Source: an uncultured Ruminobacter sp. (GTDB lineage: Bacteria > Pseudomonadota > Gammaproteobacteria > Enterobacterales > Succinivibrionaceae). From it: DNA of 5,171 nucleotides. The notes under the pieces are model-generated. The model worked only from the letters and a program-made list of their open reading frames with translations, made no database searches and was not told the origin of the DNA. The DNA is taken from contig CAAFXL010000022.1 in NCBI GenBank assembly GCA_900767005.1, positions 1 to 5,171 of the forward strand. Direction: 5' to 3'. Below are positions 1 to 5,171 of the stretch, one piece after another. Every line of letters begins with the position of its first letter. The first letter of the stretch is position 1. A program made the translations under genes and the position numbers.

Positions 1-124
1 GTATTTCAACTCGGAATACTACCGGCACTTTGCTTAAAAATTTAAAATTGAGATTTGGGAGAATAATTATTAAAATTTACTGATCAATGTCTGATAGAAG
101 ATTAGAGGATCTTAAAAAAATATG

Positions 125-158
125 AAAAATAAATAAAAAGGCACGCTCAAAGGCGTGC
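125..158 (-). terminator. Rho-independent terminator of folD
   Basis: On the minus strand a 6-bp G+C-rich stem (GCACGC with GCGTGC, arms 153-158 and 141-146) closes a 6-base loop. It is followed by a T-rich run with a few A interruptions (plus-strand positions 125-139). It lies 30 bases past the folD stop codon. On the plus strand the hairpin is followed only by a broken T/A stretch, so activity in the other direction would be weak. Confidence 0.85.
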
Positions 159-188
159 TAAATTTATTGTTTTATACTTATTGGTTAA

Positions 189-1049
189 TTATTTTTTATC
201 TTGAGCCATTAAGTATGATTCATAAGTATTTTGCATTAATGAAGCAACAGTCATTGGACCTACGCCACCTGGAACTGGGGTAATAAATGATGCTCTTTCT
301 TTTGCAGTTTCAAAATCAACATCACCGCAAAGCTTACCATTTTCTAAACGGTTAATACCTACATCAATAACAATTGCTCCTTCCTTAATCCATTCGCCAG
401 GGATAAAGTTTGCTTTACCAACCGCAACTACTAGGATATCAGCTTGTCTTACAAAAGATTCAAGATCTTTGGTAAATCTATGAGTGGTGATGGTAGTACA
501 ACCTGCTAATAAAAATTCAAGAGTCATTGGGCGACCAACAATGTTTGAAGCACCAACAACTACGGCGATCTTTCCTAAGATATCCTGCTTAGTAGTGCCA
601 ATTAAGGTCATAATGCCCTTTGGAGTACAAGGTCTTAGAGCAGGAATACGCTGAGCTAAACGACCAACGTTATAAGGATGGAAACCATCTACATCCTTAT
701 CAGATCTAATTCTTTCAATAACCTTAGTTGAATCGATATGCTTTGGTAGAGGAAGCTGAACTAAAATACCATCTACAGTTGGATCGTTATTTAATCCATC
801 AATTAATTTAAGTAGATAAGCTTCAGTAGTATCATCAGGTAGATCATAAGCTTTAGAAATAAAACCAATTTCTTGGCATGCTTTACGTTTACTATTTACA
901 TAAACTTGAGAAGCGGGATTTTCACCAACTAAAATTACTGCTAGTCCTGGTACTCTAAGACTCTTTTCACGTAATGCGGTTACTTTTTTAGCTAGTTCTT
1001 CACGAATGCCTTTTGCGATTTCCTTACCATTGATAATTTGAGCTGTCAT
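189..1049 (-). CDS. folD: Bifunctional methylenetetrahydrofolate dehydrogenase / methenyltetrahydrofolate cyclohydrolase FolD
   Basis: Cytosolic enzyme of one-carbon metabolism. It oxidises 5,10-methylene-THF with NADP+ to methenyl-THF and hydrolyses that to 10-formyl-THF, which feeds purine synthesis and initiator-tRNA formylation. The 286 residues match the usual bacterial length. The N-terminal catalytic part shows VYVNSKRKA, with Tyr50 and the catalytic Lys54, then VQLPLP (Gln98) and KDVDGFHP (Asp121); numbering agrees with the E. coli enzyme. The Rossmann part has the nucleotide-binding turn GASNIVGRP (166-174), and the family signature PGGVGPMT lies at 260-267. No key residue is missing. 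The start is supported by a Shine-Dalgarno AAGGGGA (1054-1060) 4 bases upstream of the ATG. It is a single-gene unit with its own promoter and terminator, divergent from the lipoprotein gene. Confidence 0.98.
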   Translation of the reverse strand: MTAQIINGKEIAKGIREELAKKVTALREKSLRVPGLAVILVGENPASQVYVNSKRKACQEIGFISKAYDLPDDTTEAYLLKLIDGLNNDPTVDGILVQLPLPKHIDSTKVIERIRSDKDVDGFHPYNVGRLAQRIPALRPCTPKGIMTLIGTTKQDILGKIAVVVGASNIVGRPMTLEFLLAGCTTITTHRFTKDLESFVRQADILVVAVGKANFIPGEWIKEGAIVIDVGINRLENGKLCGDVDFETAKERASFITPVPGGVGPMTVASLMQNTYESYLMAQDKK

Positions 1050-1081
1050 TTGATCCCCTTGGTTAATGAAATTTTTTGGTA

Positions 1082-1110
1082 ATTATACAACCATCAAGCA
1101 TAAAACTCAA
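1082..1110 (-). promoter_or_regulatory. Sigma-70 type promoter of folD
   Basis: Minus strand: -35 TTGAGT (1105-1110, 4 of 6 consensus bases), a 17-base spacer, and a perfect -10 TATAAT (1082-1087). Transcription should begin near 1075, giving a leader of only about 25 bases. That leaves no room for a leader-borne riboswitch. Confidence 0.75.
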
Positions 1111-1218
1111 AAAATTGATTTAAATACCATGTATAAATTTTGAATAATTTGCTAGAATTAGAGGAACTTATAAATTATTTATATTCTCTTTAATTGTAGG
1201 TCTTTTAACTATAAGAAA

Positions 1219-1246
1219 TTTATGACTTTAAATAGTAGAATATAAT
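1219..1246 (+). promoter_or_regulatory. Possible promoter of the lipoprotein gene
   Basis: A perfect -10 hexamer TATAAT (1241-1246) lies in the divergent spacer about 94 bases before the lipoprotein start codon. The best -35 at suitable spacing is poor: TTTATG (1219-1224), 16-base spacer, 3 of 6 consensus bases. The stretch is so A/T-rich that a chance TATAAT is easy to get, so this is only a candidate. No other convincing site for this gene was found between 1111 and 1320. Confidence 0.35.
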
Positions 1247-1339
1247 AAATAAGAAATTACGCTACCTATAAAGTAGATAATAAAAATTACAATAAGATAA
1301 ATAAAAATATAAAAGATAAATTCATATTGAGAGTTAAAA

Positions 1340-1948
1340 ATGAATTGGGCTATGAAATATCATAAAGTAGGACTCTTAGCCATAACTTTGATTTTTTCCT
1401 CGTTAATTCAAGGTTGTGATAAAAAAGTTGAGACTAATGCATGTGCTAATCCTGAAGCGTTAAGAAAACTACGTTTAGATTTTGGGTACGAACTTGCATC
1501 AAATTCTTCACTTCCGCAAGTTGAGTATTCTAATATTAGAATTCAAAAGGAACAAAATACTGTAGTTTACTGTCATGCTCGAGCTGGAATTGAAGGCAAT
1601 AGTGAAAATATCATTAAAGTTTTAATTGCTAAAATTGGAGCAAAAAATTTTAAGAGTATTGAATCATCACTTACTTCCCTTGAACCCCAAAATTTTTCAG
1701 AAGAAAAATTTAATCAGCTCTATCCTTATCTCGCAACCTTTTATTTAAAAAGATATAGTAGAACTTTACCTAGAAGTAAAAATTATGAAATAGCTTTATT
1801 TGTAGATTACACGGTTAATAAAACCAACTACCATATTTCAGGGATTAATTATGACCGCGATTTATTTTATGAAGCATTTCATTTAATGGCTAAGGATTTA
1901 AAACCATCTGAGAATGATACTCGAGCGATAAGTATTTTAAATAGGTAA
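1340..1948 (+). CDS. Predicted lipoprotein of unknown function
   Basis: I do not recognise the family. The 202-residue product begins with a lipoprotein signal peptide: a short N-region with two Lys, a hydrophobic core (about residues 10-23), and the lipobox LIQGC. The modified cysteine would be Cys26. The mature part (about 177 residues) has no further membrane segment and looks mixed alpha/beta. It has two more cysteines, Cys35 and Cys78, which could form a disulfide in the periplasm. Asp27 directly follows the lipid-carrying Cys. In E. coli, Asp at +2 favours retention in the inner membrane, but the following Lys and the unknown host make that prediction unsafe. The start at 1340 is chosen because GAGAG (1329-1333) lies 6 bases upstream; Met5 has a poorer site. 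The gene stands alone, divergent from folD and convergent with the transporter gene, so context gives no function. Confidence 0.85.
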   Translation: MNWAMKYHKVGLLAITLIFSSLIQGCDKKVETNACANPEALRKLRLDFGYELASNSSLPQVEYSNIRIQKEQNTVVYCHARAGIEGNSENIIKVLIAKIGAKNFKSIESSLTSLEPQNFSEEKFNQLYPYLATFYLKRYSRTLPRSKNYEIALFVDYTVNKTNYHISGINYDRDLFYEAFHLMAKDLKPSENDTRAISILNR

Positions 1949-1952
1949 AATC

Positions 1953-1980
1953 AAAAAACTCCATGAAAATGGAGTTTTTT
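1953..1980. terminator. Bidirectional terminator between convergent genes
   Basis: A perfect 12-bp inverted repeat: arms 1953-1964 and 1969-1980, closed by a GAAA loop when read on the plus strand. The inner six pairs are CTCCAT/ATGGAG. The outer six are an A-run against a T-run, so either strand ends in six T. It begins 4 bases after the lipoprotein stop codon and 38 bases past the transporter stop codon, and so can end both convergent transcripts. GAAA is a GNRA-type tetraloop, which stabilises RNA hairpins. Confidence 0.92.
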
Positions 1981-2018
1981 CGTATCAAGAAATTTATATT
2001 TGATTTATTCTTAAAATC

Positions 2019-2858
2019 TTAAAAAATTCCAAATCCACTTAAAAGCATACGGCTACTGGTGCAAATAAGTAAAATTGCAAAGATAATCTTAATAATCTTG
2101 GGTTCAATCATCTTATTAACTTTAACGCCTAATGGAGCACATAAAACTGAGAATGGAATAATTAAAAATACTGCTAGAAAGCAAATGTTACCATAAGTTA
2201 GCGGTGGTGCATTTTCGATTGGCTTATTAATAATTAGATTTGTAATAAGGGTAGTTAATGCTCCTGGTAAACAAATAATTAAACCACAGCAAGCAGCCGT
2301 ACCAATCGCTTTTTTAGTATCATAATTAAATAGTGATAAAGTAGGAACTGTTAAAGTTCCACCGCCAATTCCTAACATTACCGATACAAATGACACCATA
2401 AATGGAATGATGCCTTGATAAGGCATCTTAGGCAAATCATTAAATATGCCACGAGATTTTGCTGAGAAAATCATATTAAAGGCAGCAAATAGAAGGATAA
2501 AACCAAAGAGAATGGTAAGCCAAGTGCCACCGCAAATCTTTGAGAAAACAATTCCTAAGATAACGCCAATAAATAAGAATTTTAGCCAAGATACAATTAG
2601 TACTAAATCAATATTACCTTTTTTAAAATGAGATAGTACTGATGAAATTGAGGTTGGAATCATCGTCGCAAGGGAAGTACTCGTTGCGAGCATAATGGAA
2701 CTAGCAGGATCAAGTTTTAAGATTTGTAAAAAAATAAAATATAAAACTGGAACAAAGATTATTCCACCACCAACGCCGAGAAGTCCAGCAAGGAACCCTG
2801 CCCCAATTCCTGAAATTGAAAGAATAAGAGCAATTTCTAAAAAATATGAAAGATCCAT
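2019..2858 (-). CDS. TauE/SafE family (UPF0721) membrane transporter
   Basis: Polytopic inner-membrane protein of the TauE/SafE family. Members with known roles export sulfite, sulfoacetate or similar small organic anions; the substrate here cannot be read from sequence. The 279 residues fit the family length. They show the typical internal duplication: GLLGVGGGIIFVPVL (25-39) in the first half and MLGIGGGTLTVPTL (161-174) in the second, each opening a block of hydrophobic helices, about eight in all. The conserved SHFKKGNID loop (76-84) follows helix 3. The C-terminal tail, GVKVNKMIEPKIIKIIFAILL, is also typical of the family. The ATG at 2858 is fixed by an in-frame TAA three codons upstream, yet no clear Shine-Dalgarno sequence precedes it. 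No sulfonate or sulfur gene lies nearby, so the context does not narrow the substrate. Confidence 0.92.
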   Translation of the reverse strand: MDLSYFLEIALILSISGIGAGFLAGLLGVGGGIIFVPVLYFIFLQILKLDPASSIMLATSTSLATMIPTSISSVLSHFKKGNIDLVLIVSWLKFLFIGVILGIVFSKICGGTWLTILFGFILLFAAFNMIFSAKSRGIFNDLPKMPYQGIIPFMVSFVSVMLGIGGGTLTVPTLSLFNYDTKKAIGTAACCGLIICLPGALTTLITNLIINKPIENAPPLTYGNICFLAVFLIIPFSVLCAPLGVKVNKMIEPKIIKIIFAILLICTSSRMLLSGFGIF

Positions 2859-2898
2859 AATTATTTAAACATACAATGAAAGAAATTAAATTTTCGCA

Positions 2899-2907
2899 AT
2901 AATAGCA
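2899..2907 (-). promoter_or_regulatory. Extended -10 promoter candidate for the TauE/SafE gene
   Basis: On the minus strand TGC-TATTAT fits the extended -10 pattern TGn-TATAAT with one mismatch (hexamer 2899-2904, TG element 2905-2907). No good -35 lies 16-18 bases upstream, which is tolerated by extended -10 promoters. Transcription would begin near 2892, leaving a leader of about 34 bases. Confidence 0.4.
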
Positions 2908-2970
2908 AAATTCAATTAAAAGTAGAAAGGTAAAAATCAGAAAAACTGCAATTAATTAAAAAATAATGGT

Positions 2971-2999
2971 CAAATATTATCCAAATTAGTTAATATTTG
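2971..2999. repeat. Perfect 9-bp A/T-rich inverted repeat
   Basis: CAAATATTA (2971-2979) and TAATATTTG (2991-2999) are exact reverse complements separated by 11 bases. The centre-to-centre distance of 20 bases is about two helical turns, which would suit a dimeric DNA-binding protein, although a chance A/T palindrome is possible. No T-run follows on either strand, so it is not a terminator. It lies between the transporter promoter candidate and the tRNA promoter. Confidence 0.5.
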
Positions 3000-3009
3000 T
3001 GCAATTTTC

Positions 3010-3064
3010 AAAAAAAATTAAAAAAAATTTGACTTAATAAAAATAGTAATATATCATGCACTCC
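3010..3064 (+). promoter_or_regulatory. Strong stable-RNA promoter of the tRNA operon
   Basis: -35 TTGACT (3029-3034, 5 of 6), a 17-base spacer, and -10 TATCAT (3052-3057, 5 of 6). Two A-runs (about 3010-3028) directly upstream resemble an UP element bound by the RNA polymerase alpha subunits. The stretch after the -10, GCACTCC (3058-3064), is strikingly G+C-rich for this region. Such discriminators are typical of rRNA and tRNA promoters under stringent (ppGpp) control. Transcription should begin near 3064-3066, giving about 15 bases of leader before tRNA-Pro. Confidence 0.85.
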
Positions 3065-3080
3065 GTTAAACAAATGGTGT

Positions 3081-3157
<77 letters not shown>

Positions 3158-3169
3158 GTTTAGGGCAAT

Positions 3170-3246
<77 letters not shown>

Positions 3247-3268
3247 TTTGATTTAACAAACATATCAT

Positions 3269-3345
3269 GGTGACTGTAGCTCAGTTGGTAGAGTCCTGGA
3301 TTGTGATTCCAGTTGTCGTGGGTTCGAGCCCCATCAGTCACCCCA
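3269..3345 (+). tRNA. tRNA-His, anticodon GUG
   Basis: Full cloverleaf of 77 bases, including the extra 5' G (G-1, position 3269), encoded in the DNA and paired with C73 (3342). This is the identity element for HisRS. GTGACTG (3270-3276) pairs with CAGTCAC (3335-3341), and CCA is encoded at 3343-3345. The anticodon stem CTGGA/TCCAG closes the loop TTGTGAT, with anticodon GTG at 3303-3305. The D-stem ends in a G-T wobble (GCTC with GAGT). Much of the body matches the E. coli tRNA-His as I remember it. Confidence 0.97.
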
Positions 3346-3359
3346 TGATAATCTTAGTC

Positions 3360-3443
3360 GCGGGAATGGCGAAATTGGTAGACGCACCAGATTTAGGTTC
3401 TGGCGCCCTAGGTGTGAGAGTTCGAGTCTCTCTTCCCGCACCA
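3360..3443 (+). tRNA. tRNA-Leu, anticodon UAG
   Basis: Class II tRNA of 84 bases. The acceptor stem GCGGGAA (3360-3366) pairs with TTCCCGC (3433-3439), followed by A and an encoded CCA. The anticodon stem CCAGA/TCTGG closes the loop TTTAGGT, with anticodon TAG at 3394-3396, reading CUN codons. The long variable arm pairs CGCC (3404-3407) with GGTG (3411-3414) around only three loop bases. It lies 14 bases after tRNA-His and is the last gene of the operon. Confidence 0.97.
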
Positions 3444-3603
3444 TTGCCAATTCAATTAAAATTTCAAATCTTCAATCAAAATTCTTAATTTTTTAAATCA
3501 TCTAATTTTAATTACTTAGTCTTTGTACTTATTTTCTATTTTTTATTTATCTTGATTGTCATTATTTAATTAACTCCATCTTTTACAATTTTAAGATGCA
3601 AGA
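3444..3603. other. A/T-rich spacer between convergent tRNA operon and TPR gene
   Basis: No gene is seen here. I find no G+C-rich hairpin with a T-run on either strand, so neither the tRNA operon nor the convergent protein gene has a recognisable intrinsic terminator. Only weak A/T hairpins occur (3478-3492 and 3577-3598). Rho-dependent termination or 3' processing of the tRNA precursor may do the job. Confidence 0.6.
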
Positions 3604-5171
3604 TTAATTATTTGGTTCAAGAATAAGTTCCCAGTCGATATTTTTAGTAGACTCTGAACCTATAGCGATAATGTAATTCTTTCTAAAGCCATCTAGAATA
3701 TATTGTCTAATTTCGCTTTTATGGGTAATTTCATTAAATTTATTTTGAAGCGATAACTTAAGCCAACTATTTTCTTCTTTAGATAAAATTGTGGCTCCAT
3801 TTAGAGCTATTAATGATAATTCAAGAACCTTTGATGAATCATTGATTATGAAGTTATCATACCCAAAAGGAATATCGATAATCCCAATATAGATTAAAGA
3901 CTTAACTCTTAATTCTTTTAAGATTAATTTTAATTCTTCAAAGATTTTTTCACACGATTCACTAATTGTGCATTCATCATCTTTATCTTTGATAATAATG
4001 TAGCGTTCAGTTGAAAGCTGGAATAACTTTGTAGTGCTATTATTAATATCTTTTAAGTTGGATTTTAAGATATTATAGACAAAGCTTGCATGAGCTTCAC
4101 CAATCGTTATATTTAGATTACTTAGTCCTGGCAAGTATACATGAAAAATTTGTTTTTCATAATCTATGCTATTTTTTTCATTTTCAAGCTTAAGATTTAC
4201 GTTATAGCTTCTAATATAATTCATAAAATCTTGTTTTGATGGTAAAACTGTATTTTGTAAAAAACGTTCATTATCATCATAGTTTTCTTTATCACGCTTC
4301 ATCTTTTTATAGTAGTGGTAAAGTTTTACGATTATTAGTAAAAGAATCAAGATTACTAATAAAAACAAATAGAACGCAAATTCGATAATTTGATTATTAG
4401 TTTCAATAAAACGGTCAATTAAATTGATATCGATAGTTCTTTCATTCTCACGTGAAGGCGTAATAGTTTTTGGATTATCTGTTTGATTTTCCTCGATTAC
4501 ATCTTGATCCTTAAGATTACTTTTTTCTAAATAGTGATACGCTTTTTCAAAATCATTAGTTTTAAAATAAAACTTTGATTTTAATAAATTGATTTGATCA
4601 TTAGAATTTTCAATATTTTTATTGATGTTCTTTAGATTTTCTAAATGCTTAATTAAAGTAGTTGCTTCCTGAGTTTTATTTTCACCAATTAAAGAATCAG
4701 CATATAAAACCCCAGAATCAAAGATATATTGGTTATCTTTGGTAGTTAAAAAGAACTCATAGTTCTTTTTTAAAATTACACTTGCTACCCTATAATTTTT
4801 TGAATTTAAATAAATCTTAGCAATTCGTTGTCTAAGTTCATATTGATTTTGAATTTTTTCAGGGATTGCTTCAAAAAGATGGTAAGCTTTTACTGCATAG
4901 GTATAAGCGATATCTTTTTTAGAATATTTATCAAAAAATTCTGCTAAAGTAACTAAACCTTCAATATAATTTAATTCTTCTTCAGGGATATTTTCAATAC
5001 CATGAAGGTATTCATGTTGATAACTTATTGCTTTATCAATAATATTATTTTGAGCAAAAATGGTAGCGACAAATCTTGCAGTCTTAGCATGTAAATAAGT
5101 ATATTTATCTTGAGCGGTAAGCGATAGTGCTTCTTCTAGCATCTTTAAAGCAAATGAGTTTTTCCCAAACA
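3604..5171 (-). CDS. TPR-like, single-membrane-segment protein with degenerate GGDEF-like domain (5' end cut by window)
   Basis: The reading frame is open to the right edge of the window. The first Met inside it (5142) lacks a Shine-Dalgarno site and falls inside a helix reading FGKNSFALKMLEEALSL, typical of a TPR repeat, so the true start lies beyond the window. Counting from that Met, residues 1-210 are repeated amphipathic helix pairs with TPR-like spacing. Residues 211-250 are a polar linker, 252-273 a membrane helix followed by basic residues, and 300 to the end a globular domain. The layout predicts periplasmic repeats and a cytoplasmic C-terminus. That domain follows GGDEF order: LPSKQDF at 300-306, STERY at 377-381 where GGDEF would stand, an IYIGIID strand near 417, then ENSWLKL near 457. 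If the alignment is right, the catalytic and metal-binding residues are absent and it cannot make cyclic di-GMP. The GGDEF link is an inference from pattern; the repeats and membrane helix are clearer. Confidence 0.75.
   Translation of the reverse strand, partial: FGKNSFALKMLEEALSLTAQDKYTYLHAKTARFVATIFAQNNIIDKAISYQHEYLHGIENIPEEELNYIEGLVTLAEFFDKYSKKDIAYTYAVKAYHLFEAIPEKIQNQYELRQRIAKIYLNSKNYRVASVILKKNYEFFLTTKDNQYIFDSGVLYADSLIGENKTQEATTLIKHLENLKNINKNIENSNDQINLLKSKFYFKTNDFEKAYHYLEKSNLKDQDVIEENQTDNPKTITPSRENERTIDINLIDRFIETNNQIIEFAFYLFLLVILILLLIIVKLYHYYKKMKRDKENYDDNERFLQNTVLPSKQDFMNYIRSYNVNLKLENEKNSIDYEKQIFHVYLPGLSNLNITIGEAHASFVYNILKSNLKDINNSTTKLFQLSTERYIIIKDKDDECTISESCEKIFEELKLILKELRVKSLIYIGIIDIPFGYDNFIINDSSKVLELSLIALNGATILSKEENSWLKLSLQNKFNEITHKSEIRQYILDGFRKNYIIAIGSESTKNIDWELILEPNN

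Noticed and set aside
1..83. Possible 3' end of a rightward gene at the left edge (frames ending with stops at 35-37, 43-45 and 81-83)
   Set aside because: The first 35 bases are somewhat richer in G+C than their surroundings, but the three short open tails cannot be told apart and none is recognisable. Adjoining sequence would decide.
98..113. Small inverted repeat AAGAT/ATCTT near the left edge
   Set aside because: It has five pairs with one G-C pair and no T-run after it; it fits chance in A/T-rich DNA.
1050..1081. Tetrahydrofolate riboswitch ahead of folD
   Set aside because: The leader predicted from the promoter is only about 25 bases, and no structured element is visible.
2446..2631. 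61-codon open frame on the plus strand
   Set aside because: It lies wholly inside the TauE/SafE gene on the opposite strand, has no ribosome site, and shows no recognisable protein features.
3267..3488. 73-codon open frame on the plus strand across tRNA-His and tRNA-Leu
   Set aside because: It reads through two complete tRNAs; peptides such as AQLVES and GVRVRVSLPAP are typical artefacts of tRNA sense translation.
3478..3494. A/T hairpin (AAAATT/AATTTT) followed by two T as tRNA operon terminator
   Set aside because: The stem contains no G-C pair; such repeats arise easily in sequence this A/T-rich.
3577..3598. 6-bp hairpin (CATCTT/AAGATG) as terminator for the TPR-like gene or the tRNA operon
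   Set aside because: The loop is 10 bases, the stem is weak, and no T-run follows on either strand.
3360..3603. Integration site of a mobile element at the end of the tRNA cluster
   Set aside because: I see no repeated tRNA 3' end downstream and no integrase or phage gene; the next gene is a cellular-looking membrane protein.

Overview
The window is an A+T-rich bacterial chromosomal segment (roughly one third G+C by eye). It holds three complete protein genes, one protein gene cut by the right edge, and a cluster of four tRNA genes. The tRNAs have their CCA ends encoded in the DNA. tRNA-His and tRNA-Leu closely resemble the Escherichia coli versions as I remember them, and Pro-Arg-His-Leu type clusters are common in gammaproteobacteria. 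Together with FolD and a lipobox-bearing lipoprotein, this suggests a low-GC gammaproteobacterium, perhaps a host-associated, Pasteurellales-like lineage. The lineage is an inference and was not tested.

Layout. Bases 1-124 show no gene I can support. A hairpin terminator (125-158) ends folD, which runs leftward (189-1049) from a good promoter at 1082-1110. A 290-base divergent spacer separates folD from a rightward gene for a small lipoprotein of unknown function (1340-1948). A perfect 12-bp hairpin (1953-1980) lies between that gene and a leftward TauE/SafE-family membrane transporter gene (2019-2858), so it probably ends transcription from both sides. A 222-base divergent spacer (2859-3080) follows. 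It holds an extended -10 site for the transporter, a perfect 9-bp A/T inverted repeat, and a strong stable-RNA-type promoter with an A-tract upstream and a G+C-rich discriminator. That promoter drives tRNA-Pro(UGG), tRNA-Arg(UCU), tRNA-His(GUG) and tRNA-Leu(UAG) (3081-3443). After a 160-base A/T-rich gap, a leftward gene (3604 to the right edge) encodes helical, TPR-like repeats, one membrane segment, and a C-terminal domain that looks like a GGDEF domain that has lost its catalytic motif.

The protein genes look like independent single-gene units: neighbours are divergent or convergent and no two form an operon. FolD serves one-carbon metabolism, the transporter probably exports a small anion, and the two unknown proteins act at the envelope. 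I see no mobile element, CRISPR array, toxin-antitoxin pair or defence system. The points most worth a second look are the degenerate GGDEF-like protein, the orphan lipoprotein, and possible leader structures in the tRNA precursor.
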